From YA12-FULL-51-18 sp041665305 (GTDB lineage Bacteria > Elusimicrobiota > Elusimicrobia > Elusimicrobiales > UBA9959), in NCBI GenBank assembly GCA_041665305.1, contig JBAYJD010000006.1, forward strand, positions 1 to 64,000: 64,000 nucleotides of DNA. The letters are read 5' to 3'. This document shows positions 1 through 8,532 of this stretch, one piece after another. The notes below the pieces were generated by a model that was not told the DNA's origin, did not search any database, and saw only the letters and a program-made list of their open reading frames with translations. The number at the start of each line of letters is the position of its first letter. Position 1 is the first letter of the stretch. A program made the position numbers and the translations under genes.

Positions 1-383
1 GGGCGGGATCACGATTGAATATTAAAGTATTTAGGCAAGATTTGCAGCTCACATTGCCGTTTGTGTGAAGGGCGGCGGGGTAAAGTTGGAAGGGTGACGG
101 ACATGGGTTGGATCGGGCCGAGGAGGAACCGGCGCGAAGTCGCCGGGCCGGCCGCAGGCCCGATGGGCCCCATGTCCGGCAGGACCCTGCACCGGCAATC
201 CGCCGCTTTCCAATTTTTCCTGGGACAGCCTGGACCATTGTGCCTATTATAAGGTAGGCCATAATGCGCTCCAGGCAAGGGCCCTTCGCTTCTTATCGCG
301 CAGCTTAAAAGTTGGTAACTTGTATGAAGATGCCAGGTTTCAAAGCGGCATCCAGGATTCTGTCGTATGGAGGAGGTTCAAGC
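1..383. other. Non-coding stretch before the esterase gene
   Basis: I see no convincing gene here; the short open frames on both strands have no homology that I recognise and no ribosome site. The stretch is GC-rich with overlapping GGCC-type inverted repeats around 140-175. The far left edge may be the 3' side of a gene lying outside the window. The only regulatory signal I can point to is the promoter-like pair at 238-265. Confidence 0.5.
238..265 (+). promoter_or_regulatory. Possible promoter of the GDSL esterase
   Basis: TTGTGC at 238-243 and CATAAT at 260-265 are separated by 16 bases and resemble -35 and -10 boxes of a housekeeping sigma factor. This would leave an untranslated leader of about 110 bases before the esterase start at 384. 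It is a match by eye only. Confidence 0.3.
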
Positions 384-1421
384 ATGTCGAATTTAAATGG
401 TCGGCGCGGCGCGCTATACGGCGCGGCTTTCGGTCTGGTCCTGGCTTGGTCGCTTTCCGGAGCGGCGTGGGCGGCTCAGCCGGGCCGCATTTTTACCTTT
501 GGCGACAGCCTGTCGGACCCCGGGAATCATCACGCGGCATATAATACCGTTTCGACCGCGCCGCATGAACTGGTGCCCTCGGCCCCTTACGCGGTGAGGG
601 GCGGTTTTCGTTTTTCCAACGGTCCGACCTGGTCGGAACAATTCGCGAATCTGAGCGGCAGGCGAAATGACGGCCGTCCGGCTTTGCTGAAGCCAGGGCT
701 GTTCTCCAATTACGCCGTCGGCGGAGCAAGGGCGCGCAATGATGGAGCGTCGGTACCTGGCCACAATTTAGGCTCGCAGGTGGAGCAGTTCCTTAAAGAC
801 TTCAACGGCAAAGCTTCCGGCGCGGACCTGTATGTGGTCTGGTGCGGGAGCAATGACATGCGCGACGCGCTGATGGCGGCCTCCGCGAAGAATACGCGTC
901 TTGCCCTGACGACATTCATGCCCGACATGCTTGAGACGGCCGCGCCGCTTTCCCCTGAGGCCGCGGGGCCCACAAGCGAGGAGATCGTAGGGGAAACGGT
1001 GAAAGCCGTGGCCGGAAATATCCAGGCTCTCTACCAGGCCGGCGCCAGGCGCTTCCTGGTCCCCAGCGTGCCGAACCTGGCGCTGACCCCGGCGGTGATC
1101 ATGGCCGGACCCGCGGCCCAGGCCGGCGCCGGGCAGCTTAGCGCGGGTTATAACGGCGCTCTTGCGCAGGCGCTCCGGCAGCTGGGCGCTTTGCCCGGTA
1201 TCGAGATCCGGACCTTTGATGTCAACGATCTGCTGAACAGGGTCATCGCCGATCCGGCGGCTTTCGGCTTTGCCGTTGTGGATAAGCCTTGCGTAACTCC
1301 CGGCGCCGCCCAGAACGAGATCTGCTCCGCGCCGAACCGGTATCTTTTCTGGGACGGCATCCACCCCACCAAGGCCGGCCATAAAGTCATAGCCAGGGAT
1401 ATCCTGAAAAAAATGTTTTGA
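384..1421 (+). CDS. Exported GDSL/SGNH esterase-lipase
   Basis: Predicted secreted ester hydrolase of the GDSL family (phospholipase/lecithinase-like), 345 residues. An N-terminal signal peptide ends near AAWA-AQ (about residue 30). Block I is FGDSLSDPGN, which carries the nucleophile Ser; block III is GSND (oxyanion Asn); and near the C-terminus WDGIHPT supplies the catalytic Asp and His. I chose the ATG at 384 over the earlier in-frame ATG at 312 because GGAGGAGG lies at 369-376 and the resulting protein begins with a proper signal peptide. It stands alone upstream of the ribosomal operon. The substrate is unknown; the family ranges from lipases to polysaccharide de-acetylases. Confidence 0.85.
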   Translation: MSNLNGRRGALYGAAFGLVLAWSLSGAAWAAQPGRIFTFGDSLSDPGNHHAAYNTVSTAPHELVPSAPYAVRGGFRFSNGPTWSEQFANLSGRRNDGRPALLKPGLFSNYAVGGARARNDGASVPGHNLGSQVEQFLKDFNGKASGADLYVVWCGSNDMRDALMAASAKNTRLALTTFMPDMLETAAPLSPEAAGPTSEEIVGETVKAVAGNIQALYQAGARRFLVPSVPNLALTPAVIMAGPAAQAGAGQLSAGYNGALAQALRQLGALPGIEIRTFDVNDLLNRVIADPAAFGFAVVDKPCVTPGAAQNEICSAPNRYLFWDGIHPTKAGHKVIARDILKKMF

Positions 1422-1455
1422 CTCTTTGGAACATTTTTGTTAAAATAACTTTGCA

Positions 1456-1500
1456 GTTCAAAAACCTTTACCGAAGTTTCTTTGAACAAAGGTTTGTTTT
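1456..1500 (+). terminator. Hairpin(s) after the esterase gene, probable terminator
   Basis: AAACCTTT (1462-1469) pairs with AAAGGTTT (1488-1495) and is followed by GTTTTTATT, so it looks like a weak intrinsic terminator. A second stem, GTTCAAA (1456-1462) with TTTGAAC (1481-1487), overlaps the first in a crossing way, so only one can form at a time. Confidence 0.5.
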
Positions 1501-1788
1501 TATTATATCGGTTGCCGCGTTCTTCGGAATACGGGCAGCCGGTCCTATAGGCGGAGCGGCCTTAATTCCCTCCGCCTGCGGACTATATAACATAAAAACG
1601 AAAAACAATTGGAGTTGAACAATTGTTCCGGGCGCCGTGAGGCTCCGGAGTGTTTCTTATCTATTTTGAGAAGTGCGCCATGCCGCGCGATGCTCCGGTC
1701 CAGGGGCCGGCCCGCGCCGAAGAGTCCGCACTTTAGGGAACGCAGCGGCGGGACACGCCGCGCGTCCGCATACTAAGAGGTAACAGAT
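1501..1788 (+). promoter_or_regulatory. Leader region of the ribosomal protein operon
   Basis: This non-coding stretch must contain the promoter of the rplC operon, since a terminator-like hairpin precedes it. TATATA at 1584-1589 could be a -10 box but I see no good -35. A perfect 12-base palindrome, GAACAATTGTTC, lies at 1617-1628 and could be a protein site. Its sequence continues GC-rich and structured up to the ribosome site AGAGG shortly before 1789. No match to a known r-protein leader is visible to me. Confidence 0.35.
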
Positions 1789-2580
1789 ATGACAGACGAG
1801 AACAAGAACGCAGAACAGCCCCAGAACGCGCCTCAGGCCCTGCCCGAGGAAATGCCCGCGGCTCTTAAAATTATGATCGGCAAAAAGATCGGCATGACCC
1901 AGATGTTCGACGAAAAAGGCGAACTTCACGGGGTCTCCGTCGTTGAAGCCGGGCCCTGCCGCGTGATCCGCACCCGCACCAAGGAAAGGGACGGCTATAC
2001 GGCCGTGTGCCTCGGGTTCGGCCGTCGCAAGGACAGCCATACCGATAATGCCGCAAAAGGGATCTTCGCCAAACTCGGCATCTCCCCCGTCCGCCATATG
2101 AAAGAATTCCGCCTTGACAGCGTCGACGGCGTTAAGGACGGGCAGTTGGCCACCGTGGCGGCGCGCTTCGCCGCCGGGGAATATGTCGATGTGCAGGGCG
2201 TTTCCAAAGGCAAGGGCTTCGCGGGCGGCATGAAACGCCACAATTTCGGCGGCGGCCCCGCTTCGCACGGCGCATCCGACAGGGAGAGAGCGCCGGGTTC
2301 GCTGGCCTCCAGAAGGTCCCTGGGCCGGGTCCTTCCTGGACAGCGCATGGCCGGCCATATGGGGATGGACACCGTGAGCATGATGAAGGTGAAGGTCCTG
2401 AAGGTTATCCCCGAAGAGAACCTGATCCTTCTCAACGGCAGCGTGCCGGGAGCCAAAGGCTGTTTTGTTTATCTTGTCAGGACCGTGAAGGCCGTGCCCA
2501 AGCCGGCTGTTATCAGCGCCAAGGCGAAAGCCAAGGCGGCGGCCGCTAAAACGGCTCCCAAAAAGGCCATAAAAAAATAA
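1789..2580 (+). CDS. rplC: Large-subunit ribosomal protein L3
   Basis: Core component of the 50S subunit that binds 23S rRNA and helps start its assembly. The canonical L3 start (IGKKIGMTQMFDEKG) begins only at residue 30. It is preceded by about 28 residues rich in N, E, Q, P and A (MTDENKN...). The internal Met at residue 29 (1873) would give a standard L3, but AGAGG sits about 10 bases before 1789, so I keep the long form. A Lys/Ala-rich tail of about 25 residues follows the conserved body. It is the first gene of the ribosomal block here: rpsJ, which normally precedes it, is absent. Confidence 0.95.
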   Translation: MTDENKNAEQPQNAPQALPEEMPAALKIMIGKKIGMTQMFDEKGELHGVSVVEAGPCRVIRTRTKERDGYTAVCLGFGRRKDSHTDNAAKGIFAKLGISPVRHMKEFRLDSVDGVKDGQLATVAARFAAGEYVDVQGVSKGKGFAGGMKRHNFGGGPASHGASDRERAPGSLASRRSLGRVLPGQRMAGHMGMDTVSMMKVKVLKVIPEENLILLNGSVPGAKGCFVYLVRTVKAVPKPAVISAKAKAKAAAAKTAPKKAIKK

Positions 2581-2593
2581 GGAAGCGTGAACT

Positions 2594-3226
2594 ATGGAAA
2601 CCAAACTCTTGAATTTAAGCGGCAAGGAAGTCGGCAAGTTCGAACTGCCCGAGTTCCTTTTCGCCGTCAAGCCCGATCCGTACTTTCTGCACGAGGCGGT
2701 AAAGTACTACCTCGCCAACAAACATCGCGGCACGGCCTCCACCAAGACCCGCGGAGAAGTTTCAGGCGGCGGCAGGAAGCCCTGGAAACAGAAAGGCACC
2801 GGCCGCGCCCGCTCCGGCAGCACCCGTTCCCCGGTGTGGAGAAAGGGCGGCATCGTGTTCGGTCCCCGGCCCCATTCCTACAGGCAGGACATGTCCGCGA
2901 CCAAGAGGCAGGCCGCGCTCATCGACGCCTTGTCCGCCAGGCAGGCGGACGGCGCCGTGCTTGTGATGGAAAATTTCGACCTTAAAGACGTCAAGACCAA
3001 AGCCCTGGGCGAACTTTACAAGACCCTGGCGCTGGATGGCAAGCGGATCCTTTTCGTCATGGATAAAGCCGAAAAGAATTTTCTTAAGGCATCGAGGAAC
3101 ATCCCCGGCGCGGGCTGGAGCCTTGCCGCCAATCTCAACGCTTATGAAGTGCTTCACCACGGCCGCCTGATCTTTACCGTCGCCGGCATGGCCGCGCTGG
3201 TGAACAACCTCAAGAAGGAGGCCTAA
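2594..3226 (+). CDS. rplD: Large-subunit ribosomal protein L4
   Basis: 50S protein lining the peptide exit tunnel; in some bacteria it also represses its own operon. The 210-residue product shows the hallmark loop TRGEVSGGGRKPWKQKGTGRAR (about residues 52-73) and RSPVWRKGGIVFGP, as in all bacterial L4. It follows rplC by 13 bases and runs into rplW with no gap, so the S10-type order L3-L4-L23-L2 is kept. Confidence 0.97.
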   Translation: METKLLNLSGKEVGKFELPEFLFAVKPDPYFLHEAVKYYLANKHRGTASTKTRGEVSGGGRKPWKQKGTGRARSGSTRSPVWRKGGIVFGPRPHSYRQDMSATKRQAALIDALSARQADGAVLVMENFDLKDVKTKALGELYKTLALDGKRILFVMDKAEKNFLKASRNIPGAGWSLAANLNAYEVLHHGRLIFTVAGMAALVNNLKKEA

Positions 3227-3523
3227 ATGAACAGGCCAGTTTCAGAAGTGCTTGTATCCCCGATATTAAGCGAAAAAAGCGTCACGATGAAGGACGCCCA
3301 GAACCGCTATTCGTTCAGGGTGAACGCCAAAGCCAACAAAGTCGACATCAAAAAGGCTGTGGAAACCATGTTCAAAGTGAAGGTGGATAAAGTCAGGACC
3401 ATGATTTTTATGGGCAAGATGCACAAGGTCGGCCGCTACGAGGGCCGGCGGTCGGATTGGAAAAAAGCCATAGTCACGGTGAAAGCCGGACAGAAGATAG
3501 ATCTTACGGATCTGCCCAAATAG
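3227..3523 (+). CDS. rplW: Large-subunit ribosomal protein L23
   Basis: 50S protein at the exit of the peptide tunnel, the docking site for trigger factor and SRP. At 98 residues it has the usual length, with the LVSPILSEKS start motif and the YEGRRSDWKKAIVTV stretch that resembles other L23 C-terminal halves. Its ribosome site AAGGAGG lies inside the end of rplD, and the start codon directly follows the rplD stop, so translation is probably coupled. Confidence 0.95.
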   Translation: MNRPVSEVLVSPILSEKSVTMKDAQNRYSFRVNAKANKVDIKKAVETMFKVKVDKVRTMIFMGKMHKVGRYEGRRSDWKKAIVTVKAGQKIDLTDLPK

Positions 3524-3604
3524 ACTTAAGGCCGGAGACTGAAGGCTGAAGGCGGCGAAGTTCTTATCAGCCCCAGTATCAAGCCCGTTACCGAAGGAGA
3601 ATTT

Positions 3605-4447
3605 ATGCCAGTTAAATCATACAGACCTTATACCCCGTCGAGAAGGACGCTGCAGATAAGCGACTTCTCCGATATCACCAAGACGACGCCGGAAAAGAAG
3701 CTCTCCCGCGGTCTCAGGAAGCATGGCGGGCGAAACAACACCGGCATGGTGATGGTCCGCCACCACGGCGGAGGGCACAGGCGGAGCTACCGCACCATAG
3801 ATTTCAAGCGCGAGAAATTCGGCGTGCCGGCCAGGGTCGCGTCCATAGAGTACGACCCGAACAGGAACGCCCGCATCGCGCTTTTGTTCTACGCGGACGG
3901 CGAAAAGCGCTACATCCCCGCCCCGCTGGGGCTGGGCGTTGGAGCCACCGTGATGAGCGGGCCCAAGGCCGAGATCAGGCTGGGCAACGCCCTTCCGCTG
4001 CTGAACATCCCGGAAGGTTCTTTCGTCCACGCCATAGAGATGGTCCCCGGGAAGGGCGCGCAATTCGTGCGCGCCGCAGGCACACAGGCGCAGCTTATGG
4101 CCAAAGAAGGAGAATATGCCCTTCTTAAGATGCCGTCCGGCGAGATCCGCAAGGTGCTCAAGAACTGCCTCGCCACTATCGGCCAGGTCGGCAACATAGA
4201 GCATAACACTATCACCCTCGGCAAAGCCGGCCGCAAGCGCCACATCGGCGTCAGGCCGACGGTGCGCGGCGCCGCCATGAACGCGTGCGACCACCCGCTC
4301 GGCGGAGGCAGGGGCCATTCCAAGGGCAACAATGTTCCGCGCTCGCCGTGGAACCAGCCGTCCAAGGGTTTCAAGACCCGGACAAAAAAGAAGATCTGGT
4401 CCTGGATGATCGTGGAAGACAGGCGCAAAGCGCGTATTAAAGCGTAG
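3605..4447 (+). CDS. rplB: Large-subunit ribosomal protein L2
   Basis: 50S protein near the peptidyl-transferase centre, needed for subunit joining. The 280-residue sequence has the typical start (KSYRPYTPSRR), the central RHHGGGHRRSYRTIDF, and the C-terminal signature NACDHPLGGGRGHSKG, which holds the conserved His of the L2 family. The Shine-Dalgarno site GAAGGAG is present just before the ATG. An 81-base spacer separates it from rplW. Confidence 0.97.
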   Translation: MPVKSYRPYTPSRRTLQISDFSDITKTTPEKKLSRGLRKHGGRNNTGMVMVRHHGGGHRRSYRTIDFKREKFGVPARVASIEYDPNRNARIALLFYADGEKRYIPAPLGLGVGATVMSGPKAEIRLGNALPLLNIPEGSFVHAIEMVPGKGAQFVRAAGTQAQLMAKEGEYALLKMPSGEIRKVLKNCLATIGQVGNIEHNTITLGKAGRKRHIGVRPTVRGAAMNACDHPLGGGRGHSKGNNVPRSPWNQPSKGFKTRTKKKIWSWMIVEDRRKARIKA

Positions 4448-4537
4448 CTATTTAACGGAGGGCGGAGCCCTCCTTGTGGAACACCGGACCGTGTTCCTTA
4501 AAGGTCCGGCGGGTTGTGACGGTATGGAGGTTTTTAA

Positions 4538-4825
4538 ATGAGCAGGTCATCAAAAAAAGGTCCTTTCGTTGACGCTAAATTGGCCGAGAAAGTGCAGAAA
4601 ATGGCGCAGGCCGGCGAGAAAAAGCCCATCAAAACCTGGGCCCGGACATGCACGATCACTCCGGCATTCGTCGGACACACTTTTATGGTGCATAACGGCA
4701 GGAAATTCCTGCCCGTCTATGTGACGGAGAGAATGGTCGGACACAAGTTCGGCGAGTTCTCGTTTACCAGGCTGTTCAAAGGCCACGGCCAGTCGCATAC
4801 CAAGGAAGCGACGGCTTTGACCTAA
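4538..4825 (+). CDS. rpsS: Small-subunit ribosomal protein S19
   Basis: 30S head protein next to S13 that contacts the 50S subunit. Its 95 residues show the classic MSRSSKKGPFVDAKL start, the central HNGRKFLPVYVTERMVGHKFGEF block and RLFKGHGQS near the end. GGAGG lies upstream of the ATG. The 112-base gap before rplV is GC-rich and has inverted repeats around CCGGC/GCCGG but no gene. Confidence 0.96.
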   Translation: MSRSSKKGPFVDAKLAEKVQKMAQAGEKKPIKTWARTCTITPAFVGHTFMVHNGRKFLPVYVTERMVGHKFGEFSFTRLFKGHGQSHTKEATALT

Positions 4826-4938
4826 ACAGGCCGGTCACCCGGCAGCCGGCGGTTCGTCGCCGGCTGGCCGCGGGGCGGGGCTGCTGATGCCGTCAGCGAG
4901 CCTTCGGCGACGAACGGCAAAATTAGAGAGGAAACTTT

Positions 4939-5301
4939 ATGGACGCTATATGCAAACTGAAGTACCAGCGGTACGGCCGCAGGAAAGTGGGCCAGCTTCT
5001 TGACCAGATCAGGGGCAAGAATTTGTATCAGGCGCAGCAGATCCTGGCCAGCATTCCCATGAGGGCCACCGAACTGGTGCAGGACGCGGTCAAATCCGCG
5101 GGCGCTAACTTATCGGTTAAGCTGGGCAAAAAGCTCGACCTCAAGACCGTCTGGGTCAAGGCGGCGTTCGCCGACCAGGGGCCGATGAAGATGTTGAGAA
5201 GGGTCCAGCCCGGACCCCAGGGCAGGGCTATGCCGTTCAAAAGGAAAATGTGCCACATAACTGTGACCGTTTCCGACACAAAAGGAGGCAAGAAGAGTTG
5301 A
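4939..5301 (+). CDS. rplV: Large-subunit ribosomal protein L22
   Basis: 50S protein whose hairpin lines the exit tunnel. The 120-residue product keeps the family landmarks: the YGRRKVGQLLDQIRG helix, AVKSAGANLS (here with SVKLG) and the tunnel hairpin region GPMKMLRRVQPGPQGRA followed by a H-I-T-V-T-V strand. The start follows GAGAGGAAA at normal spacing. Confidence 0.93.
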   Translation: MDAICKLKYQRYGRRKVGQLLDQIRGKNLYQAQQILASIPMRATELVQDAVKSAGANLSVKLGKKLDLKTVWVKAAFADQGPMKMLRRVQPGPQGRAMPFKRKMCHITVTVSDTKGGKKS

Positions 5302-5391
5302 GAGTCGAAGAGCCGCGGAGTTGTTTAAGACCGTAAAGTTTAAACTTCAAAAACGCCCCGGCTTCCAAACTCGTAGACTGTTTTACTTTAT

Positions 5392-6123
5392 ATGGGTCAA
5401 AAAATTCACCCCCGCGGTATCAGACTCGGTTATATCCAGGACTGGCAGTCCAAGTGGTTCTCCGTGCACAAAATGCCGGAGCTTATCGGAGAAGATTTTG
5501 AGATCAGACGGATGGTGCGCGACCGGTTCCAGATGGCCTCGGTCAGCTGGGTCGGCATAGAAAGGGCGGGTTCCTACCTTAAGCTGACCATCCACACCGC
5601 CCGTCCGGGCATAGTCATAGGCCGCCGCGGCATGGATATCGAGAGCCTCAAGAAGGATGTCGAGGCGCTTACCAGCAGAAAAGTGTTTATCAATGTTTCC
5701 GAGATAAAGATCCCCGAGATGGATCCCAGGCTAGTCGGGCAGTCCATCGCCCAGCAGCTTGAGAAGCGCATGGGGCATAAGAAGGCCATTAAACGCGCCA
5801 TGGAACGCACCATGGGATCCGGCGCCCAGGGTATCAAGGTCATGGTTTCGGGCCGCCTCGGCGGTTCCGAGATAGCCCGCCGCGAATGGTTCCGCAAAGG
5901 CCGCGTGCCGTTGCAGACCCTGTCGGCCGACATCGATTACGGCTTGACCGAAGCCAATACGACCATGGGAAAAATAGGCGTAAAAGTCTGGATCTTCAAA
6001 AAACTTTTCTTCGCCAAGACCCCCAGGGAGCTTATGGAGCAGCTGAAAAAGCTCCAGGCCGAAACTCCCATCGAAGTTCCGGTGAACATGGACGCCGCGG
6101 CCTCGACGGAAGAGACGAAGTAG
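5392..6123 (+). CDS. rpsC: Small-subunit ribosomal protein S3
   Basis: 30S protein that, with S4 and S5, forms the mRNA entry channel. The 243-residue product has the start MGQKIHPRGIRLG, the KH domain with PGIVIGRRGMDIE (GxxG loop, about residues 66-78), and the C-terminal domain with SGRLGGSEIARREW. No clear Shine-Dalgarno site precedes the ATG (the upstream bases are ACTGTTTTACTTTAT), unlike most neighbours, so initiation may depend on upstream translation or on a local promoter. Confidence 0.96.
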   Translation: MGQKIHPRGIRLGYIQDWQSKWFSVHKMPELIGEDFEIRRMVRDRFQMASVSWVGIERAGSYLKLTIHTARPGIVIGRRGMDIESLKKDVEALTSRKVFINVSEIKIPEMDPRLVGQSIAQQLEKRMGHKKAIKRAMERTMGSGAQGIKVMVSGRLGGSEIARREWFRKGRVPLQTLSADIDYGLTEANTTMGKIGVKVWIFKKLFFAKTPRELMEQLKKLQAETPIEVPVNMDAAASTEETK

Positions 6124-6169
6124 AAAGGGGGCGTTCTACCCCGGACACGAACCAAGGAGAATAATTTTT

Positions 6170-6583
6170 ATGTTAATGCCAAAAAGGGTTAAACACAGAA
6201 AGACCCATTCCGCTCCCCGGATCAAGGGCAACACCAAAGGCGGCGCGGTTCTCGTTTTCGGCGAATACGGGCTGAAAGCCCTTGAGCCGCGCTGGATCAC
6301 GGCCCGCCAGATCGAGGCCTGCCGCGTGTCCATTATGCGCTTTGTCAGGAAAAAAGGAAAGGTTTGGATACGGATCTTCCCTGATAAAGCCGTCACAAAG
6401 CATCCCGCTGAAACCCGGATGGGTAAAGGCAAGGGCGCGCCCGACCATTGGGTGGCGGTCGTGAAGCCGGGCAGGATCCTGTTCGAGGTGGAAGGCCTGG
6501 ACCTGCTTACCGCCAAAACGGCTTTTACCAGAGCCAGCCATAAACTGCCTATCCGGACCAGGTTCGTGGCCAGAAACGATTAA
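6170..6583 (+). CDS. rplP: Large-subunit ribosomal protein L16
   Basis: 50S protein near the A-site tRNA elbow. The 137-residue sequence opens with MLMPKRVKHRKTHSAP and contains RMGKGKGAPDHWVAVVKPG, the conserved L16 core. CAAGGAG provides the ribosome site. The gene is in its normal place between rpsC and rpmC. Confidence 0.96.
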   Translation: MLMPKRVKHRKTHSAPRIKGNTKGGAVLVFGEYGLKALEPRWITARQIEACRVSIMRFVRKKGKVWIRIFPDKAVTKHPAETRMGKGKGAPDHWVAVVKPGRILFEVEGLDLLTAKTAFTRASHKLPIRTRFVARND

Positions 6584-6604
6584 ATTGGAGTTTGGACTAA
6601 TATT

Positions 6605-6835
6605 ATGAAAAGAAAAGACAAAGAGAATTTGAAGAACATGTCTGAAGCGGAGCTCAGATCCCAGCTGCGGGACCTGGAGAAGCACCTCTTCCAGATAAAA
6701 TTCAAGAGGACTTCCTCGCCGCTTGAGAACCCGCTGGAGATCAGGCTGATAAGGCGCAAGATGGCCGTGATCAAAACCTTCGTCGGGGCCAAGCGCGCTG
6801 AAGCGATCGGCAAAACGGCGGAGGTCAAAAAATGA
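6605..6835 (+). CDS. rpmC: Large-subunit ribosomal protein L29
   Basis: Small two-helix 50S protein beside the tunnel exit that contacts L23. The 76 residues include the typical MSEAELRSQLRDLEKHLFQ first helix and IRLIRRKMAVIKTF second helix. It has an N-terminal extension of about 13 charged residues (KRKDKENLKN) and a short tail. Its last four bases (ATGA) overlap the start of rpsQ, which couples the two. Confidence 0.92.
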   Translation: MKRKDKENLKNMSEAELRSQLRDLEKHLFQIKFKRTSSPLENPLEIRLIRRKMAVIKTFVGAKRAEAIGKTAEVKK

Positions 6836-7107
6836 CGAACGAAAATAAAATCGAAAGGAACGCCAGAAAAACTTTTCGCGGGGTCGTGGTTTCCGATAAA
6901 ATGAACAAGACCCGCGTCATAAGCGTCGAGCGCACCACGCGCCACTCCGCTTATTCCAAAACCCTTAGAAGCAACGAAAAGTTCTACGCGCACGACGAGG
7001 CGAACGAGTCGAAAGCGGGTGATACGGTCGAGATCATGAGCACGAGGCCCCTGTCCGCCCTGAAAAGGTGGAGGGTTTCTCGCATCATAGAAAAGGCCAA
7101 GATCTGA
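6832..7107 (+). CDS. rpsQ: Small-subunit ribosomal protein S17
   Basis: 30S primary binder of 16S rRNA. The 91-residue product has the core RGVVVSDKMNKTRVISVERT and the C-terminal RPLSALKRWRVSRIIEKAK of the family. The first dozen residues (MTNENKIERNAR) form an extension resembling those of L3, L5 and S11 in this window. It starts within the rpmC stop (ATGA overlap). Confidence 0.95.
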   Translation: MTNENKIERNARKTFRGVVVSDKMNKTRVISVERTTRHSAYSKTLRSNEKFYAHDEANESKAGDTVEIMSTRPLSALKRWRVSRIIEKAKI

Positions 7108-7141
7108 CGCGGGCCGCGGCAAATAAACTGGAGAATGCTTT

Positions 7142-7510
7142 ATGATACAGTTAAGAACGATGCTGAATGTGGCGGATAATTCCGGGGCGAAGAAACTGAT
7201 GTGTTTTATGGTCCTGGGCGGAAGCACGAGGCGGTACGCTTTTCTGGGCGATATAGTGGTCTGTTCGGTCAAGGACGCCATCCCGCACGGAGCGGTAAAG
7301 AAGGGCGAAGTGGTGAAGGGCGTCGTGGTGAGGTGCAGGAAGGAGTCCAGGCGGAAGGACGGTTCGTACATCCGTTTCGACGACAACGCCGTCTGCCTGA
7401 TAGACGCCAACGGCGAACCCAGGGGCACCCGCGTGTTCGGTCCGGTGGCCAGAGAGCTCAGAGCCAAGAACTTCCTCAAAATAGTCTCACTGGCTCCCGA
7501 AGTAATTTAA
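7142..7510 (+). CDS. rplN: Large-subunit ribosomal protein L14
   Basis: 50S protein at the subunit interface and binding site for the silencing factor RsfS. The 122-residue sequence starts MIQLRTMLNVADNSGAKKL and holds the strong family stretch YIRFDDNAVCLID followed by RGTRVFGPVARELR. Length and order are standard. Confidence 0.97.
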   Translation: MIQLRTMLNVADNSGAKKLMCFMVLGGSTRRYAFLGDIVVCSVKDAIPHGAVKKGEVVKGVVVRCRKESRRKDGSYIRFDDNAVCLIDANGEPRGTRVFGPVARELRAKNFLKIVSLAPEVI

Positions 7511-7526
7511 CCGGTAAGGAATCAAT

Positions 7527-7838
7527 ATGCTCAGACTTAAAAAGAAAGATATGGTTATGGTGATGGCCGGCAAGGATAAGGGCAAAAAAGGCGAGATCAA
7601 AGAGATCCGTCCAGAAAGCGACAGGGTCGTGGTGATGGGCGTTAACATCGTGTCCAAACATAAACGCACCACCAAAGAAAAGCCGGGCGGCATCCACAAG
7701 ATAGAAGCGGCCATACATATTTCAAATGTGCGGCTCATCTGCCCCAAGTGCGCCAAGCCCGTGAAGACCAAAGTTTCCACGGCGCCCTCCGGCGACAAGA
7801 TGCGCGCCTGCCGCAAATGCGGCGAAGTTATACTATAA
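7527..7838 (+). CDS. rplX: Large-subunit ribosomal protein L24
   Basis: Assembly initiator of the 50S subunit, 103 residues. The KOW motif is visible in MVMAGKDKGKKGEIKEI and KPGGIHKIEAAIHISNV follows. The tail carries CPKC (about residues 72-75) and CRKC near the end, a four-cysteine zinc ribbon found in many bacterial L24 proteins. Confidence 0.95.
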   Translation: MLRLKKKDMVMVMAGKDKGKKGEIKEIRPESDRVVVMGVNIVSKHKRTTKEKPGGIHKIEAAIHISNVRLICPKCAKPVKTKVSTAPSGDKMRACRKCGEVIL

Positions 7839-7852
7839 GAGGTGTTTTTTAA

Positions 7853-8470
7853 ATGACCAAGGAAAATAAGAAAGAAGAACGGGAACAGGCTCTGCCCAGC
7901 AACTATGTGCCTAGGATGAAAGAGCTTTATCTTAAAACGGTGGTTCCGGCGATGATGAAGGAGCTGTCTCTTAAGTCGCCCATGGCGGTGCCTAAGCTCA
8001 CCAAGATCGTCATCAATATCGGCGTGAGCGAGGCCAAAGAGAACATCCAGGCGCTCGACCTCGCCAAAGAAGACCTGGCCCAGATAGCGGGGCAGGCTCC
8101 CCAGATCAGGCGGGCCAAGAAGTCCATTTCCAACTTCAAACTGCGCCAGGGCATGCCCATCGCGGTCCGCGTGACGCTGCGCGGCATGATAATGTACGAG
8201 TTCCTGGACCGCTTCATTTCCCTCTCGGTGCCCAGGATCCGGGACTTCCAGGGAGTGGATCCGAGGTACTTCGACGGCCGCGGCAATCTGAACATCGGCC
8301 TCAAAGAACATCACATCTTCCCGGAAGTCAACCAGGAGAAGTCTCCCAAGGCCCGCGGCATGAATATTTCGTTCGTGACCACGGCCGGCGACAACGACAA
8401 GGCCAAAGCCCTCTTCGAGCGCCTGGGCATGCCGTTCAAGAAGCCCGAAGCACACGCCGTCAGGCGGTAA
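7853..8470 (+). CDS. rplE: Large-subunit ribosomal protein L5
   Basis: 50S protein of the central protuberance that binds 5S rRNA and contacts the P-site tRNA. The core starts at YLKTVVPAMMKEL (about residue 22) and includes GQAPQIRRAKKSISNFKLR and DFQGVDPRYFDGRGN followed by IGLKEHHIFPE. About 20 charged residues (MTKENKKEEREQ...) precede the usual start, so the 205-residue product is longer than the common 178-190. Confidence 0.95.
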   Translation: MTKENKKEEREQALPSNYVPRMKELYLKTVVPAMMKELSLKSPMAVPKLTKIVINIGVSEAKENIQALDLAKEDLAQIAGQAPQIRRAKKSISNFKLRQGMPIAVRVTLRGMIMYEFLDRFISLSVPRIRDFQGVDPRYFDGRGNLNIGLKEHHIFPEVNQEKSPKARGMNISFVTTAGDNDKAKALFERLGMPFKKPEAHAVRR

Positions 8471-8532
8471 AGTTTCGTTCCCGCGTTTTTTACCGGCGCG
8501 GGGGCAGCACGGATCAAAAGGAAGGAGCAGAT

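Noticed and set aside
1657..2670. Minus-strand open frame of 337 codons over rplC
   Set aside because: It is a GC-driven shadow of the certain L3 gene, with no ribosome site and no family resemblance.
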